DNA of 64,000 bases from Arabidopsis thaliana (Eukaryota > Streptophyta > Magnoliopsida > Brassicales > Brassicaceae), in NCBI RefSeq assembly GCF_000001735.4, contig NC_003074.8:11718101-11782100 (forward strand), read 5' to 3'. Position numbers and translations under genes: made by a program. Under the pieces are notes generated by a model. It was given only the letters and a program-made list of their open reading frames with translations. It was not told the origin of the DNA and searched no databases. Positions 33,902 to 45,802 of this stretch are shown here, piece after piece; position 1 is the first letter of the stretch, and each line of letters starts with the position of its first letter.

Positions 33902-36900
33902 TCATGAAGCTCGTAGAACCGTTTCCCAAGCACCATACTTGGAGCTGAAAGTGCCTCCACCATGTCTCTCTGCGTACTCAACCATTGTCGCTCTCACACA
34001 ATCAGTCCACGTTTGAGCTATTTCTTTCAGAGACCCTGGTTCTGAAATTTCCCTCATGGACAAACTGAACCTTGATCTTGTTCTCGCGGATAGATCCTCA
34101 TACTTGTGTACACTGAAACATGTGAATATAAATCCTTAAGATCATATATGTTTAGTCCAACCGTTGTTACTTGATTTCTATGTAAAGTTTCATACCTAGT
34201 GTCAAAGGAGATTTCATCTAGAACCATCGGGGAACTATACGGATAATCCAAAGGAACTAGTAAGCGTAAAGGTTGAATCTGTGCCTGCATCAAACATTGG
34301 AGACATCAAAAAGCTGAGCACAGTGAGGAAAAAGAAGAAGTTTGGAGAGACTTACGATTTTTCCAGACTTGTAATGATCTTTGAATGTGACACTGAGAGC
34401 CACAGGAGCATAAGTACACGTGACTATTGTTCCTGAAGTATCTTCATCACATATCTCCACCACTGTCTCTACAAGTCTCCCATTTGTTTCTTTGATTTCT
34501 TGCAAAATGGCATCACCAGGCTACAAGATTGAAAAAAAGAATTTATTTCGATGTTTCATTTGCTTTCGTAGTTCGATAAAACAGAGTAGATCTTACCGCA
34601 ATATTGTTAACTTTCAAGCCAGATGATGCTGTGGAATCAACTTCAGATTCAAGGCTACTGAACTGTTCATAACTATCAATATGTGATGACATATCTCGCG
34701 ACACAATGCTGAATGATCGCTTCATTCTCTTAGACGGATTTGTTTCTTCGTGTGTCGTAAAGTTTCTTGTCCTCTCACTCAAATCCTCGCCTAAACCATC
34801 TCTCGATCCTCCACTAGGGTGGAACGATCCTGCAGTCCTGTCTACCATACTGATCACCGAGCTAATCTCACTTACAGATTCTGCCAATGATTTTGGTGAT
34901 GCTGCTTGAAACTAGAAAGTACAGACATTAAACATTAGGTCAGTAAATAGGAGAAGGTAATGAAAGTAAACTTGGATAAGCTATAGAGTTTATGATTTCT
35001 TTACTTACCGCTTTTATAAGTCGATCAATAGGCCGCTCGGTGATTGGCTCGGGCGGAGGAACAGATAACAGAGGAGTTTCTTGTGTGCCCAGTTTACTAG
35101 AAGAATCTAAAGTTGAGTTTATTTCAACACCAGAAACTGGAGACTCAACAGATATAGGCATTTCAGAATCTCCAGGAACTGGAGATGGAGCTGGAGCAAC
35201 AAAAGGCGAGCCACTAGACTTCAATGGGGTGCCGGTTTTGTTAACCGTCGCAGGAAGAATCTGCTGGTCAACTAACTGAGGAGAAGAGTGGTTCTGTATC
35301 TGAGGGGATGAAACTTTAGACACTTGCTTTGGAACCTGGAGCTGACTCGATGAGACTAGTTTCTCAAGCAACCTCTGCCTAATCCTCACATCATTCATCT
35401 CATTTGTCTGGTTTGATCTCTGCATTTGATGCTGATGATTCCCTTGTTGTGGTTGTTGTTGTTGCATTTGTCGGTGACGGAATCGCTTCTGCTGCTGCAA
35501 CGACTGAACCGGACTGATATTTGTGTTTACGGCCTGAGGATTCTGTTTAGCAGAAGGTAACATGACATTTCCTGAGGAAGCCATAATGTTGTTCTCATCT
35601 CTTGGTTCCAACCTAGGCCTTGTCTGCAACGAAGACGAGGCCTCATTTTGGCAACTTGGCATCAACCGTGATCTCATTTGCTCCTTATCAAGAGACTGTG
35701 ACACATGGACTTGAGGACTTTGGGATTGCATTGCTGTTTGAGAAGGAGGAAATTGTCCTTGTTGTTGCTGCGTTGACCTCTGAACCATGGTCTGACTCTT
35801 GGTAAATTTCAATATGTGGTGCTCATATAGACTAAACTTGTCTCTATGTTTCTCTGATACATTGCTCCTTTGAACACTTAAGAAAAACATAAGGTGTTCC
35901 ATTGACAATTTTCCCGCCTTTAGCTTTTCAATCGACTGAGCTTGCATCGGTTGCGGCGGAAGAGATTCAGTCTGTAAACATTAGGTTTATTAAACCAAAA
36001 ACAACACAAAATTGAAAAACAAATGCTTAAGAAAACCATTAGAACAAATCCTTGTTCCAGAAGCAAAAAAATTAGGTTATAAAATGAAGTACCTGCCGCA
36101 ATTTTTCCGCAATTCTTTTGTGCATTAAACTCAGAACAGGAAAATGCATCTCTTTCAGTTTTATAATCTGCAGGAAACAGGAAAATGTTGAGATGTTTGA
36201 AAACAAAATCAAAACCTAATTGTGATGTTAAGAAGCGAAGAGCAAGGCAAGTGAAGATACCTTCTGATAGGTCTCCTCCTGCCAGTCCCCGGGATTGGCA
36301 TTTACCGTCTTTCCCGTAGAATCTTGAGAAGCTACAAAGATATTCATTATTAGAACTAAAAACAATATCACATCTACAAGTTAGTAAGAGAGGAAACATA
36401 CTAGATGGATTTGCTCTCTGTAATTGTTGTGGCTGATTCTGTTGATCTGTTATGTTTTGTGTTTGGCGCAACGAATATGCTGCTTGAAACAGATTGGTAT
36501 TGTTTCTGTTCTGAGGCTGCTGCTGCTGCATGGGATATTGCTGGCGGTATTGTTGTGACATCATTGGTTGAGATTGTTGACCTCTAGTCATACTTTGGAG
36601 GTTATTCTTCTGTTGAGCCATTGCATGTAAGCCAACAGTATTGTTCTGCTGAGACGATGATACCCGAAAAGCTCCTTGTTGGTCTCTGTTGTTAGGTCGT
36701 GATGTTGGAACATTCATCAGTTGATTAATGACTTGCTCTTGTTCTTGTCTTTGGGACGGCAGAACCATCTGTTTTTGATGACTAGAACTGACCCGTTGTG
36801 TCGGAAACTGATTTCTTGGCAGTGATTGAGAGTTTTGTTGGCTTGAACTTGATTGTGGAAAGGACTGTTGAATAGGTTGTTTCAACAGACTTTGCGGATG

Positions 36901-38385
36901 ATGCTGCGGCTGCGGTGGCTGAGCTTGTTGCTGCATGTGCGAAGGTCGTAGATTCCCATGGCGGATTTGATTCATTTGAGGCTGTTGAGGCTGTTGCTGC
37001 TGAGGAAGAAGCTGTTGCCTACCATGTACCTGACTTGGCAAAGAAGATGACACAGGAATGTTGAGATTTCTCTGTGTATTTTGCTGTATCCATTGTTGGT
37101 TTGTTGTAGTCTGCGTATATGGCAACGAGGTGGGAAGAGATTGAGCTTGATTCATAACTACTTGAGAAGCTGATGTTTAGTTTAGATAAAGACATCGAAA
37201 AAAAAAAGTTAGTAAGTAATTTGTTTGTTATTAAGCTAAAATAGTGTAATTTTGAAACCAAAAACTTATTACCTGGAACTCGAGTGTAAGTTCTCAGTAT
37301 ATAATGCAGCTTTTCACTGAGTTTCCGAAGGTAATCATTCTGAGACATAGCAAGGAGACAATGAGTAAGATATCAAATTCAGATTCTGAAGTTAATAGAT
37401 GGAGAAAGAATTTGTATTTTAGCACCTTATCGGTTGCTATGTCAAAAAACTTCTCTTCAAATTTGGAAGCAATGTCGTTAATCTTGTATTCTTCATCTGT
37501 AGGAAACTTTTCCTTGAACTTTTCAACTCTACACATAGATGAGAACAAAAATATCAGTGACAGTTTGAATAATAATCGGCTAAACAAAATAATACTATGA
37601 AGAATTTGGATACAACTGATACTCTAGAGGAAGTTAATGTTCTGTCTGACAGGTTCCTCAAAACTTTTAATCTCTTCTATTTTATCCCACAAGACTCGCT
37701 AGTTAAAAAATTATTAGTAATGGAAGATATGTTTCATTGTTTCTGAAATACATGACGCGTAATAAATCAGAGCTATCAAAGACGATGGCAACAGTAAACC
37801 AGAGCTACACTTTTTTACAAGTCCCTTTTCACCTAGAGCTACAAAACAAGTCCTTGAGTCGCTTTTTACAAGTCCCTTTCGCTTATATACACATGAAACC
37901 ATACAACAAGGCGCTACGTTTAGCGAACAAATACTGAAACAAATGTACATATGTGCCAAATATTACCAATAGAAGCGAGAGTAAAACAAGATTCTTCTAG
38001 TGAGGAAGAGCATAAATGCAGCTAATGAGGTTAAAAGAATATGCAAAACTTAAAGTACAAAAGGTTGAAGTTAGGTTTTGTCAACTATAATAAACATTTA
38101 TGCACAACTCTTATGCTTTAACTGTTGCAATCTTTATCATGTGGAAGCTACAAGGATCACATCGAAAGCATGACCAAGAAAACCTCCTATCTCTCTTTCA
38201 TGAATGTCAATAATCAAATAAGAACAATGAGTCCAACAAAAGAAACATGAAAGAATGGCTTACATTTTTGAAAGAACCTTTTGCCGTAATTCAGGCTCAA
38301 GTTGTGATCTCCAATCAATACAATTATTCGCAGCAGCGCGGTCTCCGCCTTGTTCATTAGGCTTCCAGTTAGTATTTCCCTCCAT
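33902..38385 (-). CDS. MED15: MED15-like subunit of Mediator (KIX domain)
   Basis: Eleven minus-strand coding exons join in frame with GT-AG introns: 38385-38264, 37528-37426, 37339-37273, 37160-36402, 36331-36261, 36167-36093, 35971-35009, 34911-34597, 34520-34356, 34284-34196, 34112-33902, giving 979 aa. Residues about 24-95 form a KIX domain (IDWRSQLEPELRQKVLSK, EEYKINDIASKFEEKFF, NDYLRKLSEKL). A Gln/Asn-rich tract of about 250 residues follows, then a MED15 helical region (DWQEETYQK, LSMEHLMFFLSVQRSNV), Pro/Ser linkers, and the conserved C-terminus (LVETVVEICDEDTSG, IQPLRLLVPLDYPYSSP, GGTFSSKYGAWETVLRAS). MED15 sits in the Mediator tail and links activators to RNA polymerase II. The known Arabidopsis MED15a is longer (about 1335 aa). 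This copy is nearest to the shorter paralogues that begin MEGNTNWKPNEQGGD, as I remember them. A non-coding first exon near 38890-38990 is likely. No stop or frameshift seen. Confidence 0.9.
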
Positions 38386-39160
38386 TAGATGTATGGGCTT
38401 TGACCAAGAACCGCCTTCGATAAACCTTAACAAACAAACAAAAGAATGATTAGAGAAATCACTCAAGAGGGTAACACAAAACAGATAAATATATAGTACA
38501 AGAAAACGACAAAAGAGTATTCAAAAATCATAGATATAATCTATATAGATCCATCACTCAAACTAATTACATTAGAGTTGTTAATACTGCAATTAACTAG
38601 TAATTATAAGCCCTCATAATGCCCTAACAAAAACAAAGTGGCAGTTTGGTTCTGTAAACGATATTAAACCTAAGTTTCACAAAACCAAAGTAATATACAA
38701 CTGAAACATATGTCTTGATACGATGTTTGTGTAAGAAAACCCTAAAACCATCAATATCTAAGAAGATTATAGACCAAAATCGAAACAGAGATCATATTAA
38801 ACGAAAAGACGATCACACATCGCACACAACCAAAAGCCAGAATCCGAAACCCCAAATAATTTCGACAGAGATATGCTAGAAACTCACAGATCGCAGAAGG
38901 AGGATCGAGAAATTGAGGAATCGAGAATTGGAGGAATCAGAGGAGAAGAAGAGAAACCTAGACGCAAAAAAGGAAAAAGAGCGGACAAATTGAAGAAGAC
39001 TACACGTAGGAAGACTTATATATGGTGTCAATCGGGCCTCAAGTCCGCGGGCCTGGTCCGTTTAGGGATGTGGCGGGGCGGGTACGGGCCCATGTAAGGA
39101 AGCCCAAAATAATGCGGGCGTTGCGGTCCTGGTCCGTTTGGTTTGCGGAGGATAAAAGGC
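38386..39160 (-). promoter_or_regulatory. 5' leader, probable leader intron and promoter of the MED15-like gene
   Basis: On the minus strand a likely donor (GATCT|GTGAGTTT, near 38885) and an acceptor (TTTGTTAAG near 38425) would remove a leader intron. 39025-39140 is unusually GC-rich (CCGCGGGCC, GGCGGGGCGGG, CGGGCCC), as in decayed hAT-element ends, and lies over the presumed promoter. Confidence 0.4.
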
Positions 39161-39162
39161 TG

Positions 39163-39291
39163 ACTCATTTTTCGCCGACGAGGAGCTTTAGTCAAGTACT
39201 GAATCTGATGGACCAGTTCATGGAGATCCTCTGTTATCAGCTACTCGTGGCATTGGAGCTTCAGGAGCTCGTCGTGGTTGGGATATAAAAG
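39163..39291 (+). pseudogene. Mitochondrial small heat-shock protein (HSP23.6-like) fragment
   Basis: The plus strand reads FSPTRSFSQVLNLMDQFME, then after loss of one base PLLSATRGIGASGARRGWDI. This is the region just before and at the start of the alpha-crystallin domain of Arabidopsis mitochondrial HSP23.5/23.6 proteins. The deletion (ATGGAGATCC, where the expected reading is ATGGAGAATCC) causes the frameshift. The rest of the domain is missing; after GWDIK the sequence becomes unrelated and reaches a stop. A short captured or duplicated piece, not a gene. Confidence 0.8.
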
Positions 39292-39800
39292 TTGTATGGG
39301 AATGTGTTGAGATTGAACTCTCCGATTGATCCGGCAAAGAAGAAGAAGAACATCAGTGAGAAGGAAACAACAATGATGAAGAACAAGAAGATTGGAAACT
39401 AGAAGAAGAAGACGACGTAAGAGAGAGACGTGAGAAGAAGAAGAAAATTCAACAAGTGAAGTGGGTTTTTAGGTTTTATCTTATTGGGCTGATGAAGTTG
39501 TTTAGGCCCAAAGTGGTGAAGTATGTTTTGTTGTGACCCATTCGTAGAAGTAGCTTATTCTAGCTAAGTACTTGAGGTAGAGTAGTTGGGGTTGTTAGTG
39601 GCTAAGGTAAGGTTGTGTAAGGTTGCTTGTATCCCTAAGTCTAATGTCTAGAAGTAAGGTTAAATAGTGACTAAGTTTAAGGTCTAAGAGAGTGGGTATG
39701 GTGAGTAGAAGAAATCTCCTATATGTATGTGTAATGTGTGTAAACTTATGGATGTGTGAAAGTATGAAAGTTTAAGAGAGAAACAAAACAAAATTGTGAC

Positions 39801-40060
39801 CTAAGGAGAAAAACAACAGAATGGCAAGGTACGAACATGGAAAAGTTCTTTATTCTCTTTGACTCGTCGATTTACATCCAAAAGTTGTTTACTCATCCAT
39901 GATTCAGTCGAAGGTTCACTAAATTGAAGAAACAGCAAGAGACGCAGAAGAAAGATAGAAAAAGTATAGGCTGAAGCACATGCTTGCAAGAAAGTTACAA
40001 CAGAAGAATTGCCGGTTAGAAGCTTATAACCTTTTGGTAATTGAGTCAAATAGACATTGT
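39801..40060 (-). pseudogene. Coding-like minus-strand fragment, unidentified
   Basis: The frame reads LPKGYKLLTGNSSVVTFLQA, a hydrophobic stretch that may be retained intron, then QFSEPSTESWMSKQLLDVNR and RVKENKELFHVRTL. Codon content looks like real exons separated by a short intron. I do not recognise the parent. It lies in the same orientation as the neighbouring gene fragments and probably belongs to the same mosaic. Confidence 0.4.
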
Positions 40061-40544
40061 TTTAAGATTGATCTTTCTCTGGTTTTGTTACAGAGACAAA
40101 TTCTTAGTACATGTACAGAAGAACAATATAGAAGCTTGTTATGATTCTTCACGTAATGTTTGAAGATCCAAGGAATGTAAGAAATCTTTTTTTTAGAGGT
40201 GCTCAATTCGGTTTTTGGTTCAGCTTTAGTTTTAGTTCAAAAGATTTAGTTTATGTTTCAGTATTAGTTTGGATTTGGTTTATGTTTCAGATTTTCAGTT
40301 TTGGATTTATTTTTCAGTTTCAGTTCTCTTTTTGTTTTAGTTCATCTCTTTTTGTTGATGTGTTCTCTTTTGCTAGAAGTAATATCGGAATACTGTGTAA
40401 AGATTTTATTTAAACCATTTTAAAAACAATGAATGTCATTCTAAAGTCCTTTCGGAGTTTAGTAATAAAAGACGTTTCAAGTAAACATAAGTAGAAACTC
40501 TCTTGAGACAATCATGTCAACATCTCTAAACTAATGGTCAGGAT

Positions 40545-40945
40545 CATCTTTGTCTAAAGAAGAAGATAAGAAGCTTAGAGATGAAACCATCTAAGTCTCC
40601 TTCAAGAACCGAGTCAGGATCAGAGACCTCGTAGTTTGTTCTCAGATCCTTCACCATTCTGTATTGCTACAAAAGCAAAGAATAATTACTCAGATCATTG
40701 TCATGTAAACCAAATTGCAACGGAAAATGTGTGGATTCGGTATCTACATACATGGAGAACATAAGTTCGTATCTGGTTTCCCCAGCTGATCTCTGTTAGT
40801 GATCGTGTATGTTGAGCGTTCACTGATGTCTGACGTGCCATCTCTAGTTGGTCTAACCATGATTGAAGTACCGCCATTGCTGAAGCCTTGTTCATATGCG
40901 TATTTACCGTTCACTTTGATTGTAGCACGCTGTTCAAGACATTGG
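40545..40945 (-). pseudogene. Plastid peptide-chain release factor PrfB3-like fragment
   Basis: On the minus strand RATIKVNGKYAYE jumps straight to NKASAMAVLQSWLDQLEMAR, so a large internal part is deleted. SLTEISWGNQIRTYVLH then leads to a donor at 40751 (GTATGT). An 85-bp intron ends at 40667, and exon 2 reads [20 protein letters not shown] then LEGDLDGFI, after which the frame decays to a stop. These are the C-terminal blocks of the RF2-related plastid protein PrfB3, which stabilises petB transcripts. The GGQ-type region is gone. The kept intron shows it came from genomic DNA, not from a spliced RNA. Confidence 0.8.
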
Positions 40946-41429
40946 ATCAATCGTTAGCCAATGGTTCAATATTATAGATTTGACCAATTGCACTAAACAG
41001 AACATGAGATTTTAGCAGTGAATAATGGATAAACTACACATTTTGATCAATATGTGAGCCTATCAGCCAACGCTTATGGATGTCATTTTGATAATTTTTT
41101 GTTTAGTCTAGTGCAGAGGAGCATTGAAATTAGCCTAACTTGTTTACAATGGGAAGAAACTCATTTCAATGGTGGAAGCGTGTAACAATGGGAAGCTTGT
41201 AAGTTCAATTTATTTGTAACCTTCTCTTGATGACAACAAATAGTATAGATCATGTAAACTCAGTATTGTACGTTCAGTTTATCTATGTAACGTATACAAT
41301 AGCCAAAGTATATGCCTATATATCTAAATCATGAATAGTGTACTGCATATGTAGCTAAAGCAATGGCAAATGATAATTCTTGTACTTTGAACCAGGCATC
41401 AAGATCTCACTACCCAGTAGACGAAGACG

Positions 41430-41535
41430 CAGCAGCAGCTATTCACCAATGTACATTCTCTTCTTCTTCAAGAAGAGAATAATATAAATCATTCATCCAA
41501 ATTCAGTTATGCTAATACGGTATCAGAGCATTTCT
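41430..41535 (+). mobile_element. Copia-type LTR edge with primer-binding-site-like sequence
   Basis: CGGTATCAGAGC at about 41518-41529 matches the Met-tRNA primer site (TGGTATCAGAGC) that follows a Copia 5' LTR. The DNA before it, with a TATATATC box near 41315, could be the LTR. The left edge and a target duplication were not found. Confidence 0.4.
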
Positions 41536-41682
41536 TCTAATATTTACTTTAATTCTAGTTCAATCTTCCATCTATTAGCTCATTTTCACTTATTCGAGTT
41601 CTGACTCATATCGTACAAAAACCATTGCATATACCGAATAGCTAATGTCCACAAGTAAGAGCATTTCAATGGAAACACATAC

Positions 41683-41742
41683 CAGATCAAGTTCAGCATC
41701 ATCAGCCATTCGAACGGCTTCGTCTTTAGACACTAAACCAAG
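41683..41742 (-). pseudogene. Single exon of a plastid translation initiation factor IF-3
   Basis: A 60-bp minus-strand exon reads LGLVSKDEAVRMADDAELDL, the N-terminal domain block of chloroplast IF-3 proteins. It is bounded by intact splice signals (CTCTATAG before, GTATGTGT after). Neighbouring IF-3 exons are not found, so this is an isolated genomic fragment. Confidence 0.7.
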
Positions 41743-41884
41743 CTATAGAGAGCAAAACAAACTGGAAATTTATGAGTCCTATTGTGCAGAATCAAAGCTA
41801 CACTTCCAAGAATTTGAGTCACATTTACCATGTTTTGTTGGCCATCGATAAGCCTAACAGTAGCTGACCTACTCAAACATAGAC

Positions 41885-42300
41885 ATCATCATCACCAAAT
41901 CGAATCAGCTCCTTTCTTTCGTGTACCAAATGGAGGGTTCATTACAACAGTATCAACAATTGTACCTAAAAAAATTCATAGAGCCACAAAAAAGTTACGA
42001 GTAGGATTGTACCAAAAATGAAAGGAGGATAGTACCTTTTAACTCTAGCTTTGTACTGTCACACTGAACGAAATCTATCTGCACCTACAAAACAAACCAA
42101 TTATAGCAATGGTGTTTGCTATACAACCAAAAGAAAACTCATTTCATTTCAAAAAAAACCTCAAGTTCCTCTGCATTTAGTGTTGCTGTTTCAAGAGATT
42201 CAGGGTCGATATCGAATCCAATAACAGACATGTTCTGAAGCAATAAAGAGATTAAATAACCACAGAGTAAGCAGCCAAGGCCAAGAGCAAGCAGGAGTAG
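41885..42300 (-). pseudogene. METTL5-type N6-adenine methyltransferase fragment
   Basis: Three minus-strand exons with flanking splice sites: 42234-42160 (VIGFDIDPESLETATLNAEE, SAM-binding motif), 42084-42036 (VQIDFVQCDSTKLELK) and 41965-about 41890 (IVDTVVMNPPFGTRKKGAD, with the catalytic NPPF). They match the METTL5 rRNA m6A methyltransferase family. The frame ends in a stop right after GADSIW. The upstream exon with the glycine-rich motif is mangled (LGLGCLLCGY). Introns are retained. Truncated at both ends and not functional. Confidence 0.8.
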
Positions 42301-43060
42301 AATGAATAGAAGAGTGAGGTAAATAGTCGTTACTAAATGAAAGAGTCTTGAAGATAGGTACCTGGCATGTATCTTATAACACTTGAGCTGGAATTTGTGT
42401 CTCTGTTTCACCAAAAACATTAGAGAAACAGCACACCATAAGAACATCAAGATGACACTACCATATTGAACTTATACAAACAGAACCACAAAAACTTAAT
42501 CAATCAAAGAACAATAAAAAAGAGGAAATTAGAAGAAGAGAAAGCTTACAGATTAATGGACAAAGGTGTGGAGGAGCTATGATTAATGGTGTAAAGACGC
42601 TCTGTAATGTAAACCAAGATAGATAACACAAAGAAACTTGTTTAGTCTAAGAATGCCCAAGAATCTATGTCTTCTTACTCCGTTGAGAACTCTCGAGTTC
42701 TAGCCGCAATAAGGGTTTTTAGAGTTTAAAAGCTCTTTGATTAAATTAATAATGTTGTGTCCTTACAAAGCTTAGGCTATCAACTATATATAATAAAACA
42801 TCAAACCTAATCTTTCAAGGAATTGGAAACTAAATAAAGGAAAAATACTAAACTCTAGATAATGTTAAACTTCTAGAAAAAAAGAATAGAAAACTATTAA
42901 GAAGAGGAAATATGCCCTGCATCACTCTGCCTCCTCAGCTTGCTCAATGATGGCGTCGATGTCACTGACCTCGGTCACAGATTCGAGAACTTTCTTCTGA
43001 AGATTCTTGTAGTACTTGCCTTTATCTTCCGATTCTTGTATCATAGGGTTAATGAAATAT
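42301..43060 (-). other. LTR-like or captured minus-strand sequence with a short coding-like tail
   Basis: On the minus strand 43055-42945 reads ESEDKGKYYKNLQKKVLES and VSDIDAIIEQAEEAE followed by TGA, an acidic C-terminus I do not recognise. Downstream (42930-42550) is sequence resembling a 3' UTR or Copia LTR, with a TATATATAG box and the phrase CTAGAACTCGAGAGTTCT. It probably marks the right edge of the gene-fragment mosaic. Confidence 0.35.
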
Positions 43061-45718
43061 TAATGACAACAATCGATGGGTAAATGACGCTTATACCCTT
43101 AATTGTTTTTTTGTTCCTGGACCACGAAAAACGAAAACGGCTCAAATGGTTCATATATTTCATTCTCTGTTAATAGTATAGATTTATTATTAATTTCAAA
43201 TTATGATAACTCTTACATAAATAATATCTTCTGATCTTTATTAGATCTACGACATATGATATTTCTTTTTTCTATTTTGGAAACTTTCAACGATCTACGA
43301 CCTACGACATTTCTCTTTATACGTATAATCACAATGAAGGGTTCTAATTATAGATCGATGGAGATTTCTTGTACGTTTGTCTCCATTAATCTGTAATATT
43401 AAAAATCATTGAAGAACGATTTTGTTAGTCGTTGCTCATTGAGTGGAGAAAAAAAAATCATTTCGATGTTGGTGAAAAACGGTGAGTATTTAGATCTACA
43501 TTTTTTTTTGAAAAATTGTAAGTAAAGGAGTTTTAGTTTTAAAACCTATTTTTATTATATGAATTACTTTTAGTCATTCAAAACGAGATTAAAACATATA
43601 TAAAAATTATACTTTAACAAATGTCTGTTTTCCAAACTTTTTGTGTTTTTCAATTTTTTTTTGTAAATAAATGTTTTCTTATTTTAAAAAATATTATTAC
43701 TAAGATATAGATTTGATATGAATATACATATTTTTTTTATATAAAAAATTAGTACTTATCCATTAATATGAAATGGGTAGAATCAAAGTCCAATATATTA
43801 TGATAAAATAAACAGTTATAATATATTGCAAAATAACATATATAAGATTAAAATTTGTTTTAAAAAAAATATACTAAATTAAAATTAAAAAATGTGGAGG
43901 TTACTGTATAGAATTAAAATATCAACAATTTAGATATTAATTTGGTTTAAGATAATATGACTAAGTTAAATATTAAAAAGGTATGAATTACTATTTAGAA
44001 TTCAAATATTATTAATAAATATTTATATTTATTTGTTACATCCTTCTATTTAGGCAGGCTTTATCCAATAAATATAATAATATTAACTTTAGTTATATGT
44101 TGTGAATCATGTGGGTGGAGATAATCTTTGTCACATATAGTATCTTAATCTTGTTTCTCAATTTAGTTTGCGTTTGAACAAAGTTCCAAAGAGAATGATG
44201 AGAACACAATTTCGATAGGGTTTTGTGGGCTTTAAACAAAGTTCTCAATTTTGTATGCTCTATATATGTTTGCAAATGTTTCACAGGAATTGGATACTAC
44301 TTTGTATTAGCTTACTAGGATTGGATCTGCGCTACAACGGGGGAGAATGTTTTTGTTTCCGAATTTATTTGACGTTTACGGAACGTGTTTTTATAGTATT
44401 AAAAGGATACGTATTTGGAAATTTCTGAAAAAAATATATTTGGACATATATATATATATACATTTTTGGTAGGGTTTTTGGCCAAAAATCTCTTACCTTT
44501 TTATTATTGTCAATATTAGTCCTTACAGATTTAAACTCAACCAAATATTATATGTCTAAATACTTACAAATTGTTAGTTTTCATTAAATACTTCAATTAA
44601 CTCTTTCCTAAACTTTTATCCTTAATTAAATCTTTTTTTTGAACTATATTCGATTAAGGCTAATTTTCTAAAATTTCTATATCGACATTAGATATAAATA
44701 TATTATTTTATGTTACTATATTTGTTCTTATATCTAATTTATTTTGAATTTATTTATAAAATACATATAGTTAATAAAATATTTAATTTTTCTGCATATG
44801 ATGCAATTCAAATTTTAAAAAACAGACATATAATACTCAATCTATGGAAAAAAATAAGTGTACAATATTTCACATTGCTTAAAATTAGGAATTCGTTTAG
44901 AGTCATACTATAAAAAAGACTAAAATATTTTTGAATATGAATGAGCAGGAACCTTGATATATCAGACATCCAAAATTAAAAGTGTTATTCGGTTTACTCC
45001 GGTTCTTTATTTTAAATAACTAAAAACTTAAAAAGTTTAAAATATTATATATATTTAAACTTTATTAAAATTTAAGTATTAAAATTTTTAAGACCATAAA
45101 AACTTTTAAGTATTAATAATTTTAATTTTTTTTGAAGTTTTAAATTTTGTAAATATTTAAACTTTATTAGAAGTTTAAACATATAAATATTAAAAAAATA
45201 TAAATACGGGCAATATACTACGGGTGAAATCTTAGATGTAACAATCAATATGCAATTATGAAATTTGGATCGAATTAAAACTTTTTTGAAGTTTCTAATA
45301 TTATAAATATTCAAACTTCATAAAAATGACAAAATTATGACTAATTTCATGGAACTAGGTTATATGGTGGGACGGGTTTGAATTGATATTAATACGGGAT
45401 GGTATACTATGAATGAAATCCTAAAATTAACAATCAAAATACAATTATACAATTTTAAACACTAAAAAAAAATATTAACCAAACAAATATATAACTTAAA
45501 ATTTCAAAAAACAAATTAGTTAATAAAATCGTCCTAAGGTGTATCATAGTATCATACATAAAAAAATAGCATGTACCTGTAGATCATCTTAAAAACAAGA
45601 ATTCAATTTTTTATTTAATAAAAATATAGGCTTATGATGTACCCCTTGAATATGTTATTTACATATAAATAATATTAAATAAAAGAAAAATCTCTAATTT
45701 TCGAACAAAAATATTAAC
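43061..45718. other. AT-rich repeat-derived DNA, no gene
   Basis: Around 45190-45260 and 45380-45460 two related stretches (ACGGG..ATATACTACGGGTGAAATC and ACGGG..GTATACTATGAATGAAATC) look like internal repeats of a Helitron. Elsewhere I see no coding potential. Confidence 0.4.
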
Positions 45719-45746
45719 ATGCGGTATACCGCGGGTCAACCTCTAG
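45719..45746 (+). repeat. Helitron-like 3' terminus (hairpin + CTAG)
   Basis: A perfect 12-bp palindrome, GCGGTATACCGC, is followed by GGGTCAACCTCTAG. Arabidopsis Helitron/ATREP elements end in such a GC-rich hairpin followed about 10 bases later by CTRR. A related end lies at 47738-47769. Confidence 0.55.
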
Positions 45747-45802
45747 ATAATACAAGTTTTAAATCTTTATTACCTCTTAAAAACTCGAACCACAAAAAAA
45801 AA

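Noticed and set aside
34990..35280. Plus-strand frames opposite the MED15-like exons (e.g. 34992-35279, 35620-35805)
   Set aside because: They are shadows of minus-strand exons that splice into a complete conserved protein.
36402..37160. MED15-like region as a pseudogene because single frames break and read through introns
   Set aside because: Hand splicing at consensus GT-AG sites gives one uninterrupted 979-residue frame with conserved blocks in order.
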